From positions 29,659 through 93,658 of the forward strand of contig CAJTBF010000011.1 in NCBI GenBank assembly GCA_910574195.1: 64,000 nt of DNA. The letters run 5' to 3'. Of this stretch, positions 7,049 to 15,365 are shown piece after piece. Both the position numbers and the translations under genes were made by a program. The notes beneath the pieces were generated by a model that did not search any database, was not told the DNA's origin, and was given only the letters and a program-made list of their open reading frames with translations. Numbering within the stretch: position 1 is the stretch's first letter; each line of letters opens with the position of its first letter. This DNA comes from Lachnospiraceae bacterium (GTDB lineage Bacteria; Bacillota; Clostridia; Lachnospirales; Lachnospiraceae).

Positions 7049-9007
7049 TCATTCCACCAGCATTTTCAAAAACGCTTCCTCCGATAAAATCGGGATTCCC
7101 AGTTCCCGTGCCTTTTTATTTTTGGAAGAGGTGGACTGCACGTCATTGTTGATCAAATAGTTCGTCTTTGAAGTCACGGAACCGGTCACTTTCCCACCCT
7201 TACTTTCGATCAATTCTTTCAGTTCTCCCCGGTTTGCAAAATGCTGAACACTTCCCGTAACGACAAACGTCTTCCCGGTAAGCCTTCCAGCCTCCTCCTG
7301 TATTTCTTCTTTTGGAAGTGTCACTTCTTTCAGAAGTTTCCGGAACAATTCCCTGTGGTTTTCCCGTGCAAAATAATCTGTAAAAGATTTCGCAATCACG
7401 CCGCCCACGCCGGAAATCTCGTTCAATTCTTCCTCCTTTGCACAGAGAAGCTGTTCCGGATCATTGTGAAATGCTCCGCAGATTACTTTCGCATTGGCCA
7501 AACCAATATTGGCAATTCCCAAACTATACACCAGACGCGGCAATGTGGTCTTTCTGGCTCTGGCAATACTGCTTTGCAGATTCTGATAAGACTTTTCTCC
7601 AAAACCTTCCAGATCTTGTATCTCCTGTGCATAACGTTCCAGATGAAACATATCCGAAAAATCTTTTATAAATCCCTGCACAATGAATTTTTCCAGTGTT
7701 GCCTCCGACAGCCCTTCTATATTCATAGCGTCCCGGCTGACAAAAAGTGCAAACGATTTGATCTGTTTCGCCTGACATTCGGGATTCGTACAGTACAGCG
7801 TTTTTGTATCATTTTCCATGGAAATCCGTGTCGCGCCGCCGCAAACCGGACAGGTTTCGGGAATCTTACACATTCCGCTTCTGGTCCTGTTCCCCGCGAT
7901 CTGCGGAATAATCATGTTAGCTTTATATACCTCGATGGTGTCGCCGATTCCCAGTTCCAATTCCTCCATAATACTAAGGTTGTGCACACTGGCGCGGCTT
8001 ACTGTGGTGCCTTCCAGTTCCACGGGTTCAAACACTGCTACCGGATTAATCAGTCCGGTTCTGGACGGACTCCACTCGATTTCCTTCAATGTGGTCTCCC
8101 GGATCTCATCGGCCCACTTAAATGCAAAAGAATCCCTGGGAAATTTCGCTGTCGCACCCAGAGACTGCCCGTATGCAATATCGTCATACACCAGGACCAG
8201 GCCGTCGGAAGGAATATCGTTATCTGTAATATGCTGTGCAAACCATTCTACTTCTTCTGCAACCGTTTCTGCGTTGACCTGATGATGCTCTACCACTTCG
8301 AATCCCTGACTTTCAAGCCATTCCATCTGCCGGAATCTGGAATTTTCAAAATCCACTCCGTCCGCACGCACCAACGTAAATGCAAAAAAACGTACATTTC
8401 GTCTGGAGGTTACTTCATTACTTAACTGGCGCACGGAACCGCTGCATAGATTTCTCGGATTTTTATAACGTGCGTCTACATCCTCAATCTCCGCATTGAT
8501 CCGCCGAAAATCCCGATACCCAATCACGGCTTCTCCCCGAAGAACTAATTCTCCTTTATACGGAATATGGAGCGGAAGATTTTGAAATACTTTTGCATTA
8601 TTCGTGATCACTTCTCCCACTTCCCCATTTCCGCGGGTAACCGCTTTTTCCAGACTTCCATCCCGGTAAGTCAGTACAATCGTCAAACCATCCAGCTTCC
8701 AGGAAATCACCGCACTCTGCGCTCCCAGAAATTCCCGAAGGCGCTCCACTTCCTTCGTTTTATCCAAAGACAACATGGGACGCTCGTGCCGCTCTTTGGG
8801 CAATTCGCTCAATACTTCATAGCCCACTTGAACCGTCGGGCTGGAGGCGAGAGTGAGGCCTAATTCCTGCTCTAATTCAGATAACTCATCATAAAGCCTG
8901 TCATATTCATAATTACTCATTAGCTCCGTGTCTTCCTGCTCGTAAGCACGACGCGCACGATTCAGAAGTTCTGTCAGCTCCTGTAATCTTTCCCTTTTCT
9001 CTTCCAT
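7049..9007 (-). CDS. ligA: NAD-dependent DNA ligase (LigA family, divergent)
   Basis: 652 aa. Domains in order: Ia (YEYDRLYDEL near residue 35), adenylation domain with nucleophile Lys104 in SWKLDG, OB fold, four-Cys zinc finger (CPVCGG then CTNPEC), helix-hairpin-helix region and a C-terminal BRCT domain. It seals nicks using NAD. The sequence departs from typical LigA at otherwise conserved places, such as NPRNLCSGSVRQL where NPRNAAAGSLRQL is usual, so it may be a second ligase. It lies between rluF and clpX on the same strand with a short gap to rluF (34 bp). Confidence 0.9.
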   Translation of the reverse strand: MEEKRERLQELTELLNRARRAYEQEDTELMSNYEYDRLYDELSELEQELGLTLASSPTVQVGYEVLSELPKERHERPMLSLDKTKEVERLREFLGAQSAVISWKLDGLTIVLTYRDGSLEKAVTRGNGEVGEVITNNAKVFQNLPLHIPYKGELVLRGEAVIGYRDFRRINAEIEDVDARYKNPRNLCSGSVRQLSNEVTSRRNVRFFAFTLVRADGVDFENSRFRQMEWLESQGFEVVEHHQVNAETVAEEVEWFAQHITDNDIPSDGLVLVYDDIAYGQSLGATAKFPRDSFAFKWADEIRETTLKEIEWSPSRTGLINPVAVFEPVELEGTTVSRASVHNLSIMEELELGIGDTIEVYKANMIIPQIAGNRTRSGMCKIPETCPVCGGATRISMENDTKTLYCTNPECQAKQIKSFALFVSRDAMNIEGLSEATLEKFIVQGFIKDFSDMFHLERYAQEIQDLEGFGEKSYQNLQSSIARARKTTLPRLVYSLGIANIGLANAKVICGAFHNDPEQLLCAKEEELNEISGVGGVIAKSFTDYFARENHRELFRKLLKEVTLPKEEIQEEAGRLTGKTFVVTGSVQHFANRGELKELIESKGGKVTGSVTSKTNYLINNDVQSTSSKNKKARELGIPILSEEAFLKMLVE

Positions 9008-9041
9008 ATTCCGGCTATTCTCCCTATACGATTATTTTACT

Positions 9042-9809
9042 TTAAAAGGATTCCTGCACCGGCAGATTGGAGGAACCCTGAATCTGTTCATACAACAGAT
9101 CCAGCTCCGCATCTGTCAGCCTGCGTATCTCCCCTTCTTTTAAAGTCCCCAGTTCAATATTGAGAATTCTGGTTCTTACCAGATCTTTTACCCGATACCC
9201 CAAGGCTTCACACATCCTGCGAATCTGACGGTTCAGTCCCTGTGTCAGTATAATAGAAAATGTATATTTTCCTATCTTTCGTACTTTGCAGGGTCTGGTC
9301 ACTGTTTCTAAAATAGGGACCCCTTCCGCCATCTGCGTGAGAAAACCAGGCGTAACCTCTTTGTCCACGGTTACTTTATATTCCTTTTCGTGCCGGTTCC
9401 CGGCACGCATAATTTTATTGATGATATCACCGTTGTTCGTCATCAGCAGAAGTCCTCTGGAATCCTTATCCAGTCTTCCCACATAAGTGATTCTTACCGG
9501 ATAATTTAAAAAGCGGATGATACTGTTCCGCTCTCTTCGTTCTTCCGTACAGACAATCCCCACCGGTTTATTCACCGCAAGCACCACCAGTTCTTCCTGC
9601 CTGGACACCACTTGCTTGCCCACACGTACTACCTGCTCCGGCCAGACCTTCATGCCGATTTCGGCCGGATGCCCGTCCACCGTCACCCGGCCTGCAGTAA
9701 TCAGTTTATCCGCTTCCCGCCTGGAACATACCCCGGCTTCACTCAAATATTTATTCAGTCGGAGAGGCTCCGACTCCCGACGAAACTCCTGCGCCATCCT
9801 ATTCTTCAC
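9042..9809 (-). CDS. rluF: 23S rRNA pseudouridine synthase RluF
   Basis: 255 aa with an N-terminal S4 RNA-binding domain (LNKYLSEAGVCSRREADKLI) and a RsuA/RluB-type synthase domain. The catalytic Asp is in GRLDKDSRGLL. The stretch NKIMRAGNRHEKEY followed by CKVRKIG and GLNRQIRRMCE matches RluF, which modifies U2604 of 23S rRNA, better than RluB or RluE. The GTG at 9809 has an AGGA box; it overlaps the end of the upstream DHHW gene by 11 bp. An ATG at 9797 is an alternative. The overlap suggests cotranscription with the acylation cassette, though the functions seem unrelated. Confidence 0.87.
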   Translation of the reverse strand: MKNRMAQEFRRESEPLRLNKYLSEAGVCSRREADKLITAGRVTVDGHPAEIGMKVWPEQVVRVGKQVVSRQEELVVLAVNKPVGIVCTEERRERNSIIRFLNYPVRITYVGRLDKDSRGLLLMTNNGDIINKIMRAGNRHEKEYKVTVDKEVTPGFLTQMAEGVPILETVTRPCKVRKIGKYTFSIILTQGLNRQIRRMCEALGYRVKDLVRTRILNIELGTLKEGEIRRLTDAELDLLYEQIQGSSNLPVQESF

Positions 9810-10983
9810 TTTCGTCCTGCTCCCTGCCTAACACACCGCTGATATTGTTATCCTGAAAAAATGTATTTCCGCTGTATAAAAATAAAGTATCCGAAATCCG
9901 GTATGTTTCCATTACCTCATCAATCCTGCCGCTGTAATACCGGGGGTCCACCAATATAATTTCCCGGAAATAGGGCGTCAGAAAAGGAACGAAACAATTT
10001 GCAAAAGAATCTTTTATCACCAGCAGTCTTCGTTTACTCTCGGAAACCGTTTTTATATCCACCAACGATGTATTTCCACCCATAAAAACCGCATATTGAT
10101 CCCGGGTTTTTAACTTGGAAGAATCATACAGAGATGTCGTTTTCTTCTGTTCGTCCACATAGTTGACCACCACTTCGGTATCCATCTCTGTCGGAACATA
10201 GATATCGATTCTCTCTTTCTCGTGCAGGCCGCATCCGCTTTTCGCCGCCAACGTCCCGTTAAATGAGGTAGAAACCGGGTAGGACGCATAACTGCTGGCA
10301 ACTTCCGTCTTAATGTTCATTTGTTCCGCTACGGCGCCAAATGTATAAAATGCCCCCAGGCTGGTCCAGTGATGATCCGTCTTATAATAGATTTCCTCCT
10401 CCTTGTGATCCTTTAAAACCTGCGCGGCATCCAACCATACCAAAGAATCCCCCAGTTCCCGTTTTACCTGAGCGAACATCCGGTTCTGATCTGCCACCGT
10501 CGCAAAAGTAGGCAGAAGGTCACTCTTGATATTGGCCGCATCCGGCACCAGCATCATATACATTTCCACGTCTTTGTTCCGACCGGCAAATTTTTCAATG
10601 GTCTCCAGATTCTCCTTCAATACTTCCTGATCCGAAGACACTATTTTCTCCATCAGATACCCTTCTTTTCCAATCAGAACTCCGTTCTCTTCCCGGCTCC
10701 CGCCCAAACGGTTCAGCTTCACCTTCAGACTCCTCCACAGATTCCTTCCGGCAAACTGATCGGACAGGTAGTCTTCCGTTTTTGACATAAAGCTTCCTGA
10801 TGTCAGCCCGTTCCAGGTCAATTTAGGCTTCCCCTCAAGCATCCTGTTTTCCTCTTCCGACATTTCTTTATCCGGTACCAGCAGATTAAACAGGAACAGA
10901 ACCAGAAAACAGACAATCATTGTCTTACCGACTGTTCCCTCTACTCTTGTTCTTTTTCTATGCTTTTTTTGATTTTGTACCAT
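9799..10983 (-). CDS. DHHW-motif protein, putative polymer O-acetylation accessory factor (AlgJ/AlgX-like)
   Basis: 394 aa with one N-terminal membrane anchor (about residues 22-37) and a large extracytoplasmic domain. The signature YKTDHHWTSLGA is the DHHW motif related to the catalytic region of the alginate acetylation proteins AlgJ and AlgX. It lies downstream of an MBOAT gene, as in other acylation systems. Predicted role: transfer of acyl groups, moved across the membrane by the MBOAT partner, onto a surface glycan or teichoic acid. The acceptor is not known. Start: ATG with an AGGAG box. Confidence 0.82.
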   Translation of the reverse strand: MVQNQKKHRKRTRVEGTVGKTMIVCFLVLFLFNLLVPDKEMSEEENRMLEGKPKLTWNGLTSGSFMSKTEDYLSDQFAGRNLWRSLKVKLNRLGGSREENGVLIGKEGYLMEKIVSSDQEVLKENLETIEKFAGRNKDVEMYMMLVPDAANIKSDLLPTFATVADQNRMFAQVKRELGDSLVWLDAAQVLKDHKEEEIYYKTDHHWTSLGAFYTFGAVAEQMNIKTEVASSYASYPVSTSFNGTLAAKSGCGLHEKERIDIYVPTEMDTEVVVNYVDEQKKTTSLYDSSKLKTRDQYAVFMGGNTSLVDIKTVSESKRRLLVIKDSFANCFVPFLTPYFREIILVDPRYYSGRIDEVMETYRISDTLFLYSGNTFFQDNNISGVLGREQDESEE

Positions 10984-11040
10984 ATTTTGTCACTCCTGCC
11001 TCTGTCCGATTTTCGGACAATGATAATCCATCCCATATCA

Positions 11041-11255
11041 CAGTTTATCGAAACACGCCTCACGCCTTTGTAGAAAAATAGTCAGGGCAGAAATACTTGT
11101 CCTAAAGAACCTCTCAAAAAACGTCAGCGCGGGGCGAGTTTTTTCGAGTTTAGCGTCTGTTACGTTTTTTGCGAAGCGAAAGCGGGGTGATGTGGACAAG
11201 TATTTCTGTCCTGGCGGACGACTGCCTTTTGTATAACAAAGCATACTTTTCTGTA
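11041..11255. repeat. Long inverted-repeat element between DHHW and MBOAT genes
   Basis: Arms CAGGGCAGAAATACTTGTCC (near 11085-11104) and GGACAAGTATTTCTGTCCTG (near 11193-11213) differ at one base and enclose about 90 bp. A second nested pair, AAAAAACGT and ACGTTTTTT, lies inside. The element sits in an otherwise continuous operon and codes for nothing I recognise. It could be a MITE-like repeat or a structured RNA controlling the relative expression of the two genes. Confidence 0.7.
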
Positions 11256-11265
11256 TACCCCAGGT

Positions 11266-12678
11266 TTAAAAACGGAAATATAAGAATGGATTAAATGTTT
11301 CTGTTACCAGAAATGCCACGCAAATCAAAAATATTCCCACATATAATATACAGGATGCCACCCGGCGTACCCGGCTCTTTTTGTATACTTCCGTAACCGC
11401 ACAAAACACGTTCCACCCGCGCGGTGAGGAGGCCAAAATGCACAATACAAACAGCAGCCAGTGCGTAAATATCAAAAATGCTGCCCGCTGATCAAACAGC
11501 GCGCTTGCACCAACACCAAACATCACCCCGATATAGTCAAATGCATATCCCAGATCCGTACTGAAAAAGAATACCCAGCCGATCAGCACCAGCAAAAAGG
11601 TATATATATGTTGAAAAATACGGGGAATCCGGCTAAATAATGTTCCCCAGACATATTTTTCTGCAATCAGAAGGATTCCGTAATACAACCCCCAGAAAAA
11701 GAAATTCCATTCCGCTCCATGCCACAATCCTGTAAGCATCCACACAATCAAAAGATTACAGATATGTCTTCCTTTGCTGCATCGGTTGCCTCCCAAAGGA
11801 ATATATACATATTCCCGAAACCATGTCCCCAGAGAAATATGCCATCTCCGCCAGAACTCTGTAATACTCTTTGAAACATAAGGGTAATGAAAATTTTTAC
11901 GAAATTCAAAACCAAACATCTTTCCAAGTCCCACCGCCATGTCCGAATATCCGCCAAAATCAAAATAAATCTGAAATGCATATGCAAGACACCCCAACCA
12001 TGCCGTAGCTACGGAAACCGTACCAATCTGCGTTTCCGCTACCTGCTCATACACGGCGCCGATGGAATTGGCAAGCACTACTTTTTTCGCAAGCCCCCGG
12101 ATAAAAAACATGACGCCTCTTCCGAATTTTACCATATTAAAAGTCCGGTTCTTTAACTGTGCTTCTATATCAATATAACGCACAATGGGACCGGCAATCA
12201 GTTGCGGAAACATGGAAATATACAATGCAAAGTGCGTAATTTTTCTTTGCGGACTCACTTCCTTCCGATAAACATCAATCAGGTAAGAAAGCGCCTGAAA
12301 CGTATAAAAAGAAATTCCTATCGGCAGCGGAAGCACCCGATAGGGAATTTCAACCGACAACGCTGTATTCAACGTCTCCATCAAAAGCCCGTAATATTTG
12401 AAAAATCCCAGAATCAGCAGATTCATCACGATTGCAAAAATCAGACTTTGCTTCGCTGCTCTTGGACTATTCTGCTTTTCTCCGATATCAAGACCACAAA
12501 AATAATTCAGCCCGATTGACAATACCATCAAAATAATATATACCGGTTCTCCCCATGCATAAAAAATCAGGCTGGCAATCAACAATATCATATTTTTCAG
12601 TTGATACGGAACCAGATAATATATGCCAAGTGTAATCGGCAAAAATAGAAACAAAAATGTGATACTACTAAATAGCAT
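11266..12678 (-). CDS. MBOAT family O-acyltransferase (AlgI/DltB/PatA-like)
   Basis: 470 aa, polytopic, about ten to twelve membrane segments. It carries the MBOAT signature WRRWHISLGTWFREYVYIPL and the catalytic His in LTGLWHGAEW. Related proteins move acyl groups from a cytoplasmic donor across the membrane for alginate, peptidoglycan or teichoic-acid modification. No D-alanine ligase or carrier protein genes (dltA, dltC) are present, so acetylation is likelier than D-alanylation. Flanked by DUF4358 and DHHW genes on the same strand. Confidence 0.92.
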   Translation of the reverse strand: MLFSSITFLFLFLPITLGIYYLVPYQLKNMILLIASLIFYAWGEPVYIILMVLSIGLNYFCGLDIGEKQNSPRAAKQSLIFAIVMNLLILGFFKYYGLLMETLNTALSVEIPYRVLPLPIGISFYTFQALSYLIDVYRKEVSPQRKITHFALYISMFPQLIAGPIVRYIDIEAQLKNRTFNMVKFGRGVMFFIRGLAKKVVLANSIGAVYEQVAETQIGTVSVATAWLGCLAYAFQIYFDFGGYSDMAVGLGKMFGFEFRKNFHYPYVSKSITEFWRRWHISLGTWFREYVYIPLGGNRCSKGRHICNLLIVWMLTGLWHGAEWNFFFWGLYYGILLIAEKYVWGTLFSRIPRIFQHIYTFLLVLIGWVFFFSTDLGYAFDYIGVMFGVGASALFDQRAAFLIFTHWLLFVLCILASSPRGWNVFCAVTEVYKKSRVRRVASCILYVGIFLICVAFLVTETFNPFLYFRF

Positions 12679-12786
12679 ACGATATATTCCTTCCCCGAAT
12701 TTCCTTCTTTATCCTATGTCTGAATTCCAAAAACAAAATATCCCCTTTACACAACCACACAGCCGGATGCGGCAAAAGCGCATCTT

Positions 12787-13671
12787 TTATAATGCCTTTG
12801 TAAATACTGAAGCGTAGTTTTCCGCATCCGGAGAAACTGCAAAGAAAATGAACTTCCCTCTTACCTGAATCTGTGCCTGCTCCAACAATTGCACCTGCTG
12901 CGGCGCATATCCTTCAAACGTATGAATCCTGCTTTCCATACGTTCCTCAATGGCATCCTGCACTTCCTGCACCTGCTGCTCCGATTTGGTCTCGATCATC
13001 AGCACTTCCTCTGCCGAAATACTAAACTCCGCAGAATATAACAACACACCTTCATAGTCTGCACTGTTCAGACCATAATACCGCTTCAGCGCCTGCGTAT
13101 CCTGCTTCAGAAGACTTTCTTTATCCAGACTGCTCTCCACGGCAGAAGCCACTTCCTGAAAGGGCTTGGTACTTCCGCTTGTATAAATCAGAAGAAGCAT
13201 AACATAGATCAGAATCAAAAAAACCGCAACAAATTTCAGCAGCGTAGCTTTACGAAACATGCCGCTTTCCATCTCCCGGGCATTCTCTTCCACATAAGAT
13301 TCTCCCGAATATCCCGTTCGCCGTCCAAAACCTTCTTCCACTTCTTCTACATAGCCGCTATTCCTGACCTGGGAACGCTTAAAATCTTCCCCATATGCAT
13401 CTTCTCTCTCTGAGACAGCCTCCGTCTCTTCCTGATATGCATTGTAATCTTCTGCAGACTGTGCAAAACCTTCCGGCTCCATCCTTTGTTCTTCTACATA
13501 TTCTTCATCCGTATTTCCGCTTAAATGCTGAAAATCCTTGGCGTAGATATGCTGTTTCCAGGAATAATCATGAACCGGTTCCTCCTCACTCTGTGTATTC
13601 CAGGAAGAGGAATAGCCATTCGCGCTGCCCCAGCCTGTGCTGCTTGTCCGATTTCTGTAATCTCTTCTCAT
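12787..13671 (-). CDS. DUF4358 domain protein with disordered N-terminus and one membrane segment
   Basis: About 294 aa from the ATG at 13671, which overlaps the SGNH gene by 4 bp (ATGA) and has GGAGGTGG upstream. An in-frame ATG at 13704 is less likely. The first ~145 residues are low-complexity (Ser, Glu, Tyr, Arg), then one membrane segment (LLKFVAVFLILIYVMLLL), then an extracellular DUF4358 domain (IETKSEQQVQEVQDAIEERM, later FEGYAPQQVQLLEQAQIQVRG). The biochemical role of DUF4358 is unknown. Its recurrent neighbourhood with SGNH, MBOAT and DHHW genes points to a structural or regulatory part of the acylation machine. Confidence 0.8.
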   Translation of the reverse strand: MRRDYRNRTSSTGWGSANGYSSSWNTQSEEEPVHDYSWKQHIYAKDFQHLSGNTDEEYVEEQRMEPEGFAQSAEDYNAYQEETEAVSEREDAYGEDFKRSQVRNSGYVEEVEEGFGRRTGYSGESYVEENAREMESGMFRKATLLKFVAVFLILIYVMLLLIYTSGSTKPFQEVASAVESSLDKESLLKQDTQALKRYYGLNSADYEGVLLYSAEFSISAEEVLMIETKSEQQVQEVQDAIEERMESRIHTFEGYAPQQVQLLEQAQIQVRGKFIFFAVSPDAENYASVFTKAL

Positions 13672-14462
13672 AACGAAGCCACCTCCGCCATGCGTTCCGC
13701 CCACAGAGGATAAAACTCCGGCTTCAGATGAATTCCATCCTCCTCATAATATATTTCTGATACCAGATCCGTATTATCCAAATATGCGATCTGCTGTTTA
13801 TCGCACATCTCCCGCAGCGCTTCGTTATATTCTTCCAGCTTCTCATACGCAGGTTCCCGGTCAATCTCCTGCTGCTGCACCGGAAAAATAGAATTAATAA
13901 AAATCTTCGTGTTCGGCAGATCACTCTGAATCTGCTTGATCACCGCCTTATACTGCTCAATATAAACTTCTACATCCCCCTGGGTTGCCACGATGTCATT
14001 CATCCCATAAGATAAAAAAGCAACCTGCGGGTTAATCTCTCTTAATTTCCCAAGCTGTTCATCCAGCTCATCCAACTCCACTCCAATCTCGGCCACTACA
14101 CTGGATGCGTTCAAAATATCATACTCCTCAAATCCGTCTGTGATGGAATCTCCCATCACCACCGCACTGGCAAACTTCTCTTTCGTACTACGGGCATCCA
14201 GCGCCTCCTGTTCTTCCTTCTCCTTGTCCTCCATTTTTTGTATCCTTGTCTCAATATCGACAAGCTCTGCGGATTCCGCCCGCTTTATGATCTCCAGGCC
14301 CTCCGTTGTATCGATCTTCTTTCTTGTCAGACTGCCGATAATCTCCACCGCTGCAAATGCCGCCAGCAGCACTGCAACGGAACAAAGACCGGCGATCACC
14401 AGAATTCTTTTATTTTTACGATTCAACATTCCCTTTGTACCTTTCCAAAAATCCTTATCCAT
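13668..14462 (-). CDS. Membrane-anchored SGNH/GDSL hydrolase
   Basis: 264 aa with a single N-terminal membrane segment (about 19-41), a helical stalk, and an extracellular SGNH domain. Block I is VVMGDSITDGF (catalytic Ser), block III is YGMNDI, block V is EDGIHLKPEFY (Asp-x-x-His). Such enzymes act as esterases or acyltransferases on glycans. It is first in the cassette SGNH-DUF4358-MBOAT-DHHW and translationally coupled to the DUF4358 gene. It may remove or place acyl groups; the sequence does not say which. Confidence 0.87.
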   Translation of the reverse strand: MDKDFWKGTKGMLNRKNKRILVIAGLCSVAVLLAAFAAVEIIGSLTRKKIDTTEGLEIIKRAESAELVDIETRIQKMEDKEKEEQEALDARSTKEKFASAVVMGDSITDGFEEYDILNASSVVAEIGVELDELDEQLGKLREINPQVAFLSYGMNDIVATQGDVEVYIEQYKAVIKQIQSDLPNTKIFINSIFPVQQQEIDREPAYEKLEEYNEALREMCDKQQIAYLDNTDLVSEIYYEEDGIHLKPEFYPLWAERMAEVASL

Positions 14463-14491
14463 TTTATACTTCTCGTATGGATATCATTTTT

Positions 14492-14520
14492 ATAATACTT
14501 TTTTTGATTACAAAAGTCAA
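14492..14520 (-). promoter_or_regulatory. Promoter of the acylation cassette
   Basis: Read on the minus strand: TTGACT (14520-14515), 17 bp spacer, TATTAT (14497-14492), about 30 bp upstream of the SGNH start. Confidence 0.75.
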
Positions 14521-14523
14521 CGT

Positions 14524-14558
14524 TTGACATTCACTCTGACAAAATTTTATGCTATACT
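14524..14558 (+). promoter_or_regulatory. Probable promoter for the DUF5721 gene
   Basis: TTGACA at 14524-14529 with TATGCT 18 bp later, overlapping an alternative extended -10 (TGCTATACT) ending at 14558. It is followed by a ~150 bp leader with strong dyad symmetry. Confidence 0.55.
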
Positions 14559-14577
14559 GTTACCGGTTGCGTTTCCG

Positions 14578-14727
14578 CATACGATACCCATCCGGGCATC
14601 CCGTATTAAATGCCCTTCGGGTGAGCGGACGCTTTGCGTCCAACAAAGTATACCTAATTGGCCAGCCTTAGCTGTCCGCTCGTGCGGAGCACATGTGATA
14701 CCGGATACCCGGATGGGTATGCCATTT
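14578..14727 (+). repeat. Large dyad-symmetric leader element upstream of the DUF5721 gene
   Basis: Outer arms GATACCCATCCGGGCATCC (near 14583-14601) and GGATACCCGGATGGGTATG (near 14702-14722) pair with one mismatch. An inner pair, GAGCGGAC and GTCCGCTC, also matches. The structure would span nearly the whole 5' leader between promoter and ribosome binding site. It may be a cis-acting RNA or a repeat insertion; no known riboswitch motif is visible. Confidence 0.7.
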
Positions 14728-14746
14728 AAAACAGGAGGACAGTCCT

Positions 14747-15238
14747 ATGATTGCACTGGAACTGAAAAATACAAAAAGTTTTATGAAGCATCTGCTATTA
14801 TCCAATACATTTGATCATTTTTTATTTATTGAAGGAGAAATCGTCACCTTCAATACCTTTACCTTGGACGGATATCTGCAGAAAAATTTTTTTGAGCCGG
14901 ATACCGTGCCGCCCCATCAGTATTCTTCCTGGGGACAGATACGGGAACTCTGTTTTTCCATCATCAAAGGAAAGCGTACTCCCCTCCGTTTCCGGTTTAT
15001 TTTCAGCCTTTCCCCCTCCAATATCGCCAAATTAGTGGAACGACACTCCCTGGATTTCTCTTCCGCCGATGTACAGGGGCTATATCTGAATATCCGGTTT
15101 GAAGACGGTCTTCTGCAATGTGTGACGGGAACCTCCCTTAAAACTTTTTCCATGGACAAGTCTCTGGAAAAACTATGGGATCAGACTGCTATGAAATTCT
15201 TTCTTCAACAGGGAATTGATTTTGAAAAAGCAGACTGA
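14747..15238 (+). CDS. DUF5721 family protein
   Basis: 163 aa, soluble, with a strong AGGAGGA box. The sequence (LLLSNTFDHFLFIEGEIVTF, then TFTLDGYLQK) matches the DUF5721 family, which I know from Lachnospiraceae genomes and which has no assigned role. There is no catalytic motif that I recognise. It is monocistronic, with its own promoter, a structured leader and a terminator. Assignment to the family is from memory of the sequence pattern. Confidence 0.75.
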   Translation: MIALELKNTKSFMKHLLLSNTFDHFLFIEGEIVTFNTFTLDGYLQKNFFEPDTVPPHQYSSWGQIRELCFSIIKGKRTPLRFRFIFSLSPSNIAKLVERHSLDFSSADVQGLYLNIRFEDGLLQCVTGTSLKTFSMDKSLEKLWDQTAMKFFLQQGIDFEKAD

Positions 15239-15258
15239 TGTACGTCCAGTCTGCTTTT
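15226..15258. terminator. Intrinsic terminator (both directions)
   Basis: Arms AAAAGCAGACTG and CAGTCTGCTTTT, followed by CCTCTTTTT on the plus strand and by TTTTT on the minus strand. It overlaps the DUF5721 stop codon and can also stop gltBD transcription. Confidence 0.85.
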
Positions 15259-15365
15259 CCTCTTTTTGATTCTTTCTTTCCGCGAAGCAGAGAGCCAGGC
15301 CCCCATGCTTTCATGGAGATTTGACTCCTGACAGCGCCGGCTGCCCGCAGATCTCCGCTTTTGTT

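Noticed and set aside
7241-8425. 394-codon open frame on the plus strand
   Set aside because: Antisense to ligA with no ribosome binding site or recognisable domain.
11038-11244. 68-codon minus-strand open frame between DHHW and MBOAT genes
   Set aside because: It coincides with the inverted-repeat element and no protein family is recognisable.
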